Shown one piece after another: positions 1-5,358 of a DNA stretch of 9,498 nucleotides. Positions within the stretch are counted from its first letter, which is position 1. Every line of letters begins with the position of its first letter. The position numbers were made by a program, and so were the translations under genes. Where the stretch lies: assembly GCA_900546355.1 (NCBI GenBank), contig URCM01000111.1:1-9498 (forward strand), read 5' to 3'. The notes beneath the pieces are model-generated. The model was not told the DNA's origin. It saw only the letters and a program-made list of their open reading frames with translations, and did not search any database. This DNA is from an uncultured Bacteroides sp. Lineage in GTDB: Bacteria > Bacteroidota > Bacteroidia > Bacteroidales > Bacteroidaceae.

Positions 1-65
1 GGATACATCAAGCCAAGAAAAACTTTTTGGAGAAATTCAAAACAGCTTCTTATAAAACAACATAG
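1..65 (+). CDS. Possible 3' tail of an upstream gene (frame ambiguous)
   Basis: Two plus-strand frames entering the window read like protein C-termini. One ends at a TAA at 53-55 (last residues EKLFGEIQNSFL). The other ends at a TAG at 63-65 (last residues NFLEKFKTASYKTT). Both are rich in charged and amphipathic residues, and I cannot decide between them without upstream sequence. A third frame stays open from base 1 to 357, but it runs through the fold-back repeat and the terminator, so I regard it as chance. A gene ending here would fit with the strong terminator at 242-272. Confidence 0.25.
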   Translation, partial: IHQAKKNFLEKFKTASYKTT

Positions 66-85
66 GTTTGCGGAAAAATCGGACA

Positions 86-165
86 CAGAGCCGCAAAAGC
101 ACCGGGATTTATCTTTTTGCGAGGACAAAAGGCGCAAGAGCGGTGTTTGGCTCTTTGCGGCTCTG
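86..165. repeat. 80-nt fold-back intergenic repeat
   Basis: A perfect 12-bp inverted repeat, CAGAGCCGCAAA (86-97) and TTTGCGGCTCTG (154-165), encloses two further nested pairings: CACCG (100-104) with CGGTG (141-145), and TTGCG with CGCAA around 117-137. The whole segment could fold as one long interrupted hairpin in RNA or single-stranded DNA. The wording (CAGAGCCGCAAA and GCAGAG-like runs) resembles dispersed intergenic repeats of bacterial chromosomes. That is recognition only and was not tested here. No coding content is visible. Confidence 0.6.
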
Positions 166-233
166 CGTTTGTTCAAAGAAACCACAGGGGGTTTTTCGCA
201 ATTCATTTTTGGTTGTATAGATACAAGTCCCGT

Positions 234-272
234 AAAAAAAGTGTCCCATTCCAGTAATGGGACATTTTTTTT
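234..272. terminator. Bidirectional intrinsic terminator
   Basis: A perfect 9-bp stem, TGTCCCATT (242-250) and AATGGGACA (256-264), has a 5-base loop and is followed by eight T (265-272). Seven A precede it (234-240), so the minus strand carries the same hairpin plus a T run. It can stop transcription arriving from the left and also transcription from the right. It lies just before the promoter of the outer-membrane protein gene and insulates it. Confidence 0.9.
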
Positions 273-295
273 CTTACAACTTGCTAAAATTTATA

Positions 296-303
296 TACAT
301 TTG
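296..303 (+). promoter_or_regulatory. Bacteroidales -7 box for the beta-barrel gene
   Basis: TACATTTG matches the Bacteroidales -7 consensus TAnnTTTG at every fixed position. No clean TTTG -33 box stands at the usual 18-21 base spacing; the nearest candidate is the end of the T run around 270-273. Transcription would start near 310, giving an untranslated leader of about 85 bases before the ATG at 396. Confidence 0.6.
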
Positions 304-395
304 CCTTGTCATTACGACAAAACCCTGGCAAGCGGAAAACCAAGTAAGAACAGATGAGGTAACCAATTTATACAATTCATTAAACTTAAACATTT

Positions 396-950
396 ATGAA
401 AAGAAGTTTTTTAGCTATCGCTATGTCACTTGTCGCTTTGGTAGGTTTTGCGCAAGGGAATAACTTGAATGATCAGTCCGGTAAATGGAATGCAGGTATT
501 GTAATCGGTTATGGCACGGATATATCAAAACCATCGTTTGGTATCAGAGGTGTATACGATATTGTTGACGCTTTTTCTGTAGCTGGAAGTTTCAACTATT
601 ATTTGAAGGAAAGTGAAGATTTTGATGCTGGTTATGCCAGTGCCAGTGCCGACCTTAAATGGTGGGACATCAATGTGGACGGCCACTGGAATTTCTTCCG
701 TGGCAACAATTATAAAATATATGCCTTGGTAGGTATAGGCTATATCCATTCAAAATTGACTACTTCGGAAAGCGCGGGAGAATATGAAAGGGATGATTCC
801 GTTTCAGACGGCGCTGTGGCAGGAAACTTTGGTATCGGTGGACAATACAACTTCACCGAGCAATGGGGAGCGGCTTTCGAAGCCAAATATCAGGTCTATA
901 GTGGAGGAGGACAGTTCGTGCCTGCGGTTTCCGTCATGTACAGATTCTGA
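396..950 (+). CDS. Small outer-membrane beta-barrel protein
   Basis: This 184-residue protein is predicted to be exported to the outer membrane. Residues 1-19 form a typical Sec signal peptide: MKR, then a hydrophobic core, then GFA with likely cleavage after Ala19. The mature part is made of alternating, aromatic- and glycine-rich strands (for example WNAGIVIGYG, FSVAGSFNYYL, IYALVGIGYIHS, AVSVMYRF) and ends in Phe, the usual C-terminal signal for barrel assembly. Length and pattern fit the OMP_b-brl / OmpW-OmpX-like small porin-type barrels, probably with eight strands. The ATG at 396 is preceded by an A-rich stretch and is the only start that gives a complete signal peptide. It appears monocistronic, with a terminator before it and hairpins after it. 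Substrate and role cannot be told from the sequence. Confidence 0.9.
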   Translation: MKRSFLAIAMSLVALVGFAQGNNLNDQSGKWNAGIVIGYGTDISKPSFGIRGVYDIVDAFSVAGSFNYYLKESEDFDAGYASASADLKWWDINVDGHWNFFRGNNYKIYALVGIGYIHSKLTTSESAGEYERDDSVSDGAVAGNFGIGGQYNFTEQWGAAFEAKYQVYSGGGQFVPAVSVMYRF

Positions 951-969
951 TGTAACTTTCTCTTTTATC

Positions 970-1056
970 ACTCAATCCATCCTACCTCATCTTTCTCTCA
1001 AATACAAACAAAGGTGGATTGAGTCAGGCGACCGGGCGAAACCAGACCGGTCGCCT
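970..1056 (+). terminator. Two adjacent hairpins at the 3' end of the barrel gene
   Basis: Hairpin one pairs ACTCAATCCA (970-979) with TGGATTGAGT (1015-1024), ten perfect base pairs around a 35-base loop. Two bases later, hairpin two pairs AGGCGACCGG (1026-1035) with CCGGTCGCCT (1047-1056), ten perfect GC-rich pairs around an 11-base loop. On the plus strand the second stem is followed by TAAAAA rather than a T run, so it is not a textbook intrinsic terminator. It may terminate weakly or protect the 3' end of the transcript. Confidence 0.55.
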
Positions 1057-1085
1057 TAAAAATGCAGTAGTACTTCCTTTGCCGA

Positions 1086-1146
1086 TGCAGTATATATTCA
1101 ACCGCACCTGCAGTATATATTCAACCGTACCTGCAGTATATATTCA
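1086..1146. repeat. 23-bp tandem repeat, 2.65 copies
   Basis: Unit one is 1086-1108, unit two is 1109-1131 and a 15-base partial third is 1132-1146. All three share the core TGCAGTATATATTCA. The two full units differ at a single position in their tails (ACCGCACC against ACCGTACC). The repeat lies in the gap between the barrel gene and the kinase-like gene, ending about 90 bases before the latter's putative -7 box. It has no coding content. It could be an array of protein-binding sites or a simple intergenic repeat. Confidence 0.85.
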
Positions 1147-1236
1147 TTTTAAACCCTACTTATCTGGCTGGAATGCGGGACATATCATGGAATAAAATTT
1201 TGCTTCGGTTTATTTCTTCTTTTCCTTTTTTTTATT

Positions 1237-1244
1237 TACATTTG
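1237..1244 (+). promoter_or_regulatory. -7 box for the kinase-phosphoesterase pair
   Basis: TACATTTG is an exact TAnnTTTG match, just after a long pyrimidine tract (about 1209-1236). No good -33 TTTG is visible at normal spacing. With this box, transcription would begin around 1250. That places the TTG codon at 1253 on or next to the first transcribed base and so favours the ATG at 1280 as the translation start. Confidence 0.55.
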
Positions 1245-1279
1245 CTTTATACTTGAAACAACCATCAAAAGCAAACGTC

Positions 1280-1912
1280 ATGAACGATCATTTTGTAATC
1301 AACCTCGGCAGACAGTTGGGAAGCGGAGGAAAAGAAATCGGGGAAAAATTAGCGAAAGACTTGGACATCGCTTTCTATGATAAAGAGCTGATAAACCTCG
1401 CTTCAAAAGAAAGCGGCTTATGCAGAGAGTTCTTCGAGAAAGCCGATGAAAAAGCTTCGCAAAGCCTGCTGGGAGGCTTGTTCGGGACACGTTTCCCTTT
1501 CATCACCGAAGGAGCTTACCCCTACAATTCGTACCTGAGCAATGACTCTTTATTTAAAATCCAAAGTGATGTCATCCGTCATCTGGCGGAGAAACAATCG
1601 TGCCTTTTCGTAGGGCGATGTGCCGACTATGTATTGCGCGACCATCCCCGATGTGCCAATATCTTTGTTTCGGCTTCGCCTCAAGCACGCGTCGAACGGT
1701 TGACCAAGCGTCTTAACATCAGTGCGGAAAAAGCCGAAGAAGTAATGGAGAAAGCCGACAAGAAACGTTCCTCTTATTATAATTACTACAGCTACAACAC
1801 TTGGGGGGCCGCCGCTACCTATCACCTTTGCATCGACTCGTCGGTATTAGGCATCGACGGTACGGTAGACTTTATCAAGCAATTCGTGAAAATGAAATTG
1901 CAACTCCCTTAA
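1280..1912 (+). CDS. Cytidylate-kinase-like P-loop protein
   Basis: This 210-residue protein belongs to the Cytidylate_kin2 group of P-loop kinases. The nucleotide-binding loop is GRQLGSGGK (residues 10-18), matching the family's G-R-Q-x-G-S-G-G-R/K pattern. FYDKELI (32-38) follows as in the family, then LFVGRCADYVL (109-119), an Arg-rich helix VERLTKRL (138-145) like a lid region, and KKRSSYYNYYSYNTWG (161-176). The family is usually annotated as cytidylate kinase-like. Its true phosphate acceptor is generally unproven, so NMP kinase activity is an inference. The frame can be extended upstream to a TTG at 1253. The ATG at 1280 is preferred because family members start just before the P-loop and because the putative promoter abuts the TTG. 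It is followed after 21 bases by a metallophosphoesterase gene on the same strand, probably in one transcript. Confidence 0.85.
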   Translation: MNDHFVINLGRQLGSGGKEIGEKLAKDLDIAFYDKELINLASKESGLCREFFEKADEKASQSLLGGLFGTRFPFITEGAYPYNSYLSNDSLFKIQSDVIRHLAEKQSCLFVGRCADYVLRDHPRCANIFVSASPQARVERLTKRLNISAEKAEEVMEKADKKRSSYYNYYSYNTWGAAATYHLCIDSSVLGIDGTVDFIKQFVKMKLQLP

Positions 1913-1933
1913 ACGCGAGAGGGCATTACACAA

Positions 1934-2425
1934 ATGACTAAAATAGGACTTTTATCGGATACGCACGGTTATTGGGACGAACGCTATTTGGATTATTTTG
2001 AACCGTGTGATGAAATATGGCACGCGGGCGACATCGGCTCGATGGAAATCATCCGAAAGCTGGAAACCTTTCGTCGCTTGCGTGCCGTATACGGAAACAT
2101 TGACGGGCAAGACATCCGCCGGCTTTTCCCCGAAACCGCCCGGTTTACGGTAGACGGGGCTGATGTGCTTATCAAACACATCGGAGGATACCCGGGTAAA
2201 TACGACTCTTCTGTGCGTGGCGTGTTATCCGTTTCTCCTCCCCGCTTGTTCATCAGCGGGCATTCGCACATACTTAAGGTAAAATACGACCCAACCTTAG
2301 GGTTATTGCACATCAATCCCGGCGCGGCGGGAAAATATGGATGGCATACGGTGCGCACGTTGGTGCGTTTCAACATCGATCAAGGTAATTTTTCTGACCT
2401 CGAAGTAATAGAATTAAACGGATAA
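1934..2425 (+). CDS. YfcE/MJ0936-type metallophosphoesterase
   Basis: This 163-residue calcineurin-like phosphoesterase consists of a single catalytic domain of the usual length for the YfcE/YsnB/MJ0936 group. The dinuclear metal motifs are all visible: SDTHG (8-12, Asp9 and His11), HAGDIG (30-35, Asp33), YGNID (53-57, Asn55), KHIGG (81-85, His82) and GHSH (109-112). NPGA (128-131) follows near the C-terminus. The protein should be a soluble cytoplasmic phosphodiesterase or phosphatase that needs Mn or a similar metal; its natural substrate is unknown. It starts with ATG 21 bases after the kinase-like gene, so the two are likely co-transcribed and may act on related phosphorylated compounds. 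That link is inference only. Confidence 0.92.
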   Translation: MTKIGLLSDTHGYWDERYLDYFEPCDEIWHAGDIGSMEIIRKLETFRRLRAVYGNIDGQDIRRLFPETARFTVDGADVLIKHIGGYPGKYDSSVRGVLSVSPPRLFISGHSHILKVKYDPTLGLLHINPGAAGKYGWHTVRTLVRFNIDQGNFSDLEVIELNG

Positions 2426-2428
2426 TGC

Positions 2429-2459
2429 TTGTCTGATTGAAAAAACTTTGCGAAATTTG
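2429..2459 (+). promoter_or_regulatory. Probable rfbB promoter
   Basis: A TTG (2429-2431) stands 20 bases before GAAATTTG (2452-2459), which matches five of the six fixed positions of the Bacteroidales -7 box TAnnTTTG. Transcription would begin near 2466, a short distance before the ATG at 2483. The box lies in the 57-base gap after the phosphoesterase gene, so rfbB may have its own promoter. Confidence 0.45.
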
Positions 2460-2482
2460 CACCGCAAAAATAAAGTAACATT

Positions 2483-3622
2483 ATGAAAACATATTTAGTT
2501 ACAGGAGCCGCCGGATTTATCGGCGCTAATTACATAAAATACATATTGGCTAAACACGAAGATATACGTATCGTCGTTTTGGATGCCTTGACTTATGCGG
2601 GGAATCTTGCCACTATAGCCAAAGACATCGATGACGAACGTTGTTTCTTCATTAAAGGAAATATATGCGACCGCAACTTGGCAGACCAGTTGTTTTCTGA
2701 ATACAAGTTTGACTGCATTGTCAACTTTGCCGCTGAAAGCCATGTGGACCGGAGCATCGAAAACCCGCAATTATTCTTGCGAACCAATATTTTAGGCACG
2801 CAAAACCTGTTGGAAGCCGCCCGGTGTGCATGGGTAACCGGTAAAGACGAACAAGGTTATCCTACGTGGAGGCGTGATGTGCGCTTCCATCAGGTATCTA
2901 CCGATGAAGTGTATGGTTCGTTAGGCGAAGAAGGATATTTCACCGAAGATACCCCGCTTTGTCCGCACAGCCCTTATAGCGCGTCGAAAGCAAGTGCCGA
3001 TTTCATTGTGCTTGCCTATCGTGATACCTATAAGATGCCTGTCACCATTACCCGATGCTCGAACAATTACGGCCCTTACCAGTTCCCCGAAAAACTGATT
3101 CCGTTGGTCATCAAGAATATTCTTGAAGGCAAACGCCTTCCGGTATATGGAAAAGGTACAAACGTGCGTGACTGGCTTTACGTGGAAGACCATTGCAAGG
3201 CTATCGACTTGGTGGTGCGTAACGGCAAGAACGGAGAAATATACAATGTAGGCGGTCATAACGAAAAGCAGAATATCGAAATCGTACGGTTGATAATCAA
3301 CACCGTACATGGAATATTGGAGGCCGAACCCGAATACCGGAAGATGCTGAAAAAGAAAGAAATGGATGAAAACGGCCAGATACGCGTCGATTGGATAAAC
3401 GAATCACTCATTACATTCGTGAAAGACCGTCTGGGACATGATCAGCGCTATGCTATCGACCCGTTGAAAATCACACGCGATTTGGGTTGGGAGCCGGAAA
3501 CACGATTCGAAGATGGTATCGTGAAAACCATACGGTGGTATCTGAATAACCAGGATTGGGTGAAAAACGTAACCAGCGGGGATTATCAGAACTATTATGA
3601 AAATATGTACAAAAATAAATAG
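2483..3622 (+). CDS. rfbB: dTDP-glucose 4,6-dehydratase
   Basis: This enzyme converts dTDP-D-glucose to dTDP-4-keto-6-deoxy-D-glucose, the second step of dTDP-L-rhamnose and related deoxysugar synthesis for surface polysaccharides; it is cytoplasmic. The 379-residue protein is an extended short-chain dehydrogenase with a Rossmann NAD loop TGAAGFIG (7-14) and LDALTYAGNL (33-42, Asp34 at the ribose). It also has FAAESHVDRSI (82-92), the diagnostic dehydratase triad Thr140-Asp141-Glu142 in STDEVYG, the catalytic YSASK (Tyr165, Lys169) and RCSNNYGPYQFP (191-202). It is somewhat longer than the roughly 350-360 residues of typical RmlB, owing to inserts near 117-132 and about 290-320; I recall similar long forms from Bacteroidales. 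The other rhamnose genes (rfbA, C, D) are not in this window, so the gene is either split from its pathway partners or they lie elsewhere. It is convergent with thrC. Confidence 0.95.
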   Translation: MKTYLVTGAAGFIGANYIKYILAKHEDIRIVVLDALTYAGNLATIAKDIDDERCFFIKGNICDRNLADQLFSEYKFDCIVNFAAESHVDRSIENPQLFLRTNILGTQNLLEAARCAWVTGKDEQGYPTWRRDVRFHQVSTDEVYGSLGEEGYFTEDTPLCPHSPYSASKASADFIVLAYRDTYKMPVTITRCSNNYGPYQFPEKLIPLVIKNILEGKRLPVYGKGTNVRDWLYVEDHCKAIDLVVRNGKNGEIYNVGGHNEKQNIEIVRLIINTVHGILEAEPEYRKMLKKKEMDENGQIRVDWINESLITFVKDRLGHDQRYAIDPLKITRDLGWEPETRFEDGIVKTIRWYLNNQDWVKNVTSGDYQNYYENMYKNK

Positions 3623-3630
3623 TTTCTAAT

Positions 3631-3818
3631 AGCCTGTTTAAATTTTGCTCAGGTTTAGGAACTATGCTTCAAACGCGATAGAAGCAAGGATAAATGGCTA
3701 AGTATCCAATAATACTTGGTCATAGAAGCAAGGATACTTGAAGGCGGAAGTTTGCCATAAAATGCTTCTTCTTCCCTATTTTTGGGAATTGAGGATATTC
3801 ATAAAATTTAAATAGGCT
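3631..3818. mobile_element. MITE-like inverted-repeat element, 188 bp
   Basis: AGCCTGTTTAAATTTT (3631-3646) is matched in inverted orientation by AAAATTTAAATAGGCT (3803-3818), 16 bases with one mismatch. The enclosed segment has no coding capacity. It holds a 15-base direct repeat, ATAGAAGCAAGGATA (3678-3692 and 3722-3736), and a small hairpin pairing AAGTATCC (3700-3707) with GGATACTT (3732-3739). Short CTAA words flank both sides (3626-3629 and 3819-3822) and could be remains of a target duplication, though the left one is a base away from the repeat. This layout fits a miniature non-autonomous transposable element or other dispersed intergenic repeat. No transposase is present. Confidence 0.55.
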
Positions 3819-3821
3819 CTA

Positions 3822-3914
3822 AATGAAGAATGAAGGATTAAGAATGAGTGAGGTATTAATTCGCTCTTTATTCTTCATTCTTCATTCTTCATTCTTCATT
3901 CTTCATTCTTCATT
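3822..3914. terminator. Inverted heptamer repeats between rfbB and thrC, possible shared terminator
   Basis: The left arm at 3822-3848 (AATGAAG units, decaying) is an imperfect inverted copy of the ATTCTTC array at 3870-3914; the first 14 bases of the left arm match perfectly. The transcript from either strand can therefore fold into a hairpin of about 27 bp. Since rfbB and thrC converge here, this is the only candidate for transcription termination at the ends of both genes. There is no classic GC-rich stem with a T run, so termination is an inference. Confidence 0.4.
3870..3914. repeat. Heptamer array ATTCTTC x 6.4 over the thrC stop
   Basis: Six perfect copies of ATTCTTC run from 3870 to 3911, followed by ATT. 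The array overlaps the 3' end of thrC: on the minus strand it supplies the last residues MKNEE and the TGA stop (3896-3898). Because the stop is reached within the first three units in this reading frame, gain or loss of further copies would change only the untranslated region, not the protein. Confidence 0.95.
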
Positions 3915-5203
3915 AGATATGCCTTGAACGAAGCGAAGTCTTTCGGCATCGGGATGCTTTGCTTCGTACCGCGCATAAACGCCTGAAGTTTTTCGGGAAT
4001 GTTTACTTTGGCACCAATAATAGCCTCTACCGTTTGCAGGAACTTGGCGGGATGTGCCGTTTCAAGGAAGACACCCGTTTCGCCCGGTTTCAGACCTTCC
4101 GCCAGCGCACGATAACCGCAGGCTCCGTGAGGGTCGAGCAAATAGCCGGTTTCTTCGTAGGTTTTCTGTACCGTTTCACGGATTTGCTCATCGGTATAAG
4201 TCTCGCCGCTAATCTCGCTTGCAATGGCTTCGTGGCTTCCTCCGTAAAGGTCGAGGATGCGTGCGAAGTTGCTGGGGTCGCCTACATCCATGGCATTGGC
4301 TATGGTCGCTATTGAAGGACGAGGTGAATAAACGCCGGTCTTTAGATATTGGTAGAAAATATCGTTGCGGTTATTGGCGGCTATGAAACGCTTGACGGGA
4401 AGTCCCATCCGCTTGCCGAAAAGTCCTGCGGTGATGTTTCCGAAATTTCCGCTGGGTACGCAGATAACCAGATTGTCCGCCTTGCCCTGCTTCTTCATTT
4501 GGGCGTAGGCATAGAAATAATAGAACGCCTGAGGCAGGAAGCGCGCCACGTTGATGGAATTGGCGGAAGTCAGCTGCATGTGTGCCTTCAGTTCTTCGTC
4601 CATAAATGCGTTTTTCACCAATGCCTGGCAATCATCAAACGTACCGTCTACCTCAATAGCGGTGATGTTCTGTCCCAAGGTGGTAAATTGTTTCTCTTGT
4701 ATCTCGCTTACCTTTCCTTTCGGGTAAAGTACATATACATGAATGCCTTCCACGCCCAGGAAACCGTTTGCCACCGCGCTTCCCGTATCGCCCGAAGTAG
4801 CCACCAGCACATTGACCTGCTTCTTTCCTTCCTTGCGGATGAAATAGCCCAAGAGGCGTGCCATAAAGCGTCCGCCCACATCCTTGAATGCCAACGTAGG
4901 TCCGTGGAAAAGCTCCAGCGAATAGATGTTATCCTTCACCTTCACTACGGGCGTATCGAAGCTCAGGGTGTCGTACACGATTTGTTTCAATACATCCGCC
5001 GGCACATCTTCTCCAAAGAAGGCATCCGCCACCCGATAGGCTATCTCCTGAAACGAAAGGTTTTCTATCTCATCGTAGAATGATGCAGGCAAAGGCTTGA
5101 TTTCACGGGGCATATAAAGCCCTTTATCACCTGCCAATCCACGTACTACGGCTTCTTCCAGCGTAGCGTCGGAAGCCTGCTTATTGGTACTGTAATATTC
5201 CAT
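3896..5203 (-). CDS. thrC: Threonine synthase
   Basis: ThrC converts O-phospho-L-homoserine and water to L-threonine and phosphate, the last step of threonine synthesis, using pyridoxal phosphate in the cytoplasm. The 435-residue protein has the N-terminal family opening MEYYSTNKQ. The PLP-binding Lys107 lies in HGPTLAFKD (100-108). SATSGDTGSA-type phosphate-loop residues lie at 136-143, and PSGNFGN at 250-256 is the second PLP-phosphate loop. The frame extends eight codons further to a GTG at 5227, but the ATG at 5203 is preferred: it starts exactly at the conserved N-terminus, and the extra codons fall in the inverted repeat. It is the third gene of the operon, 155 bases after apgM. That gap is filled by an inverted-repeat element that may lower or uncouple its expression. 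The C-terminal codons lie inside a heptamer repeat. Confidence 0.96.
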   Translation of the reverse strand: MEYYSTNKQASDATLEEAVVRGLAGDKGLYMPREIKPLPASFYDEIENLSFQEIAYRVADAFFGEDVPADVLKQIVYDTLSFDTPVVKVKDNIYSLELFHGPTLAFKDVGGRFMARLLGYFIRKEGKKQVNVLVATSGDTGSAVANGFLGVEGIHVYVLYPKGKVSEIQEKQFTTLGQNITAIEVDGTFDDCQALVKNAFMDEELKAHMQLTSANSINVARFLPQAFYYFYAYAQMKKQGKADNLVICVPSGNFGNITAGLFGKRMGLPVKRFIAANNRNDIFYQYLKTGVYSPRPSIATIANAMDVGDPSNFARILDLYGGSHEAIASEISGETYTDEQIRETVQKTYEETGYLLDPHGACGYRALAEGLKPGETGVFLETAHPAKFLQTVEAIIGAKVNIPEKLQAFMRGTKQSIPMPKDFASFKAYLMKNEE

Positions 5204-5221
5204 AATCGTTGCTTTTTGTTT

Positions 5222-5355
5222 TTTCACCGCGGATTACACAGATTAATCAATTTACGATTTGATAATTTACTATTTACTATTTTTGATATTAAAATCGTAC
5301 TTCGTAAATCGAAAAATAGTAAATATATGTGCCTCTGTGTAATCCTGTGGTGAAA
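5222..5355. repeat. 134-bp inverted-repeat element in the apgM-thrC gap
   Basis: The outer arms, TTTCACCGCGGATTACACAGA (5222-5242) and its near-perfect inverse at 5334-5355, match except for a 2/3-base block near the outer end. Inside, TATTTACTATTTTT (5271-5284) pairs perfectly with AAAAATAGTAAATA (5312-5325), and TTTACGA with TCGTAAA words pair as well. The element starts four bases after the apgM stop and ends 18 bases before the thrC ATG, so it is almost the entire gap. The GGATTACACAGA wording resembles dispersed intergenic repeats of many bacteria; this is from memory. In the operon mRNA it would fold into a long hairpin. No -7 box is seen in it. Confidence 0.8.
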
Positions 5356-5358
5356 GTT

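Noticed and set aside
169..357. A 62-codon plus-strand frame, open back to the window start
   Set aside because: It runs through the fold-back repeat and the intrinsic terminator at 242-272 and across the promoter of the next gene; its composition looks like chance.
1086..1146. A plasmid-type iteron origin
   Set aside because: There is no replication initiator gene and no other origin feature, and the surroundings are ordinary chromosomal genes.
1253..1279. A TTG start for the cytidylate-kinase-like protein
   Set aside because: The TTG lies on or next to the expected transcription start of the TACATTTG promoter, and the ATG at 1280 sits just before the P-loop as in relatives.
3870..3914. 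A CRISPR array
   Set aside because: The units are 7 bases with no spacers and no cas genes nearby; it is a simple sequence repeat.
4349..5083. A 244-codon plus-strand open frame inside thrC
   Set aside because: It is antisense to the conserved ThrC frame with no promoter and no family resemblance; a shadow frame.
5204..5227. An N-terminal extension of ThrC to a GTG at 5227
   Set aside because: The extra eight codons come from the inverted-repeat arm and lie before the conserved MEYYSTN opening; the ATG at 5203 is the better start.
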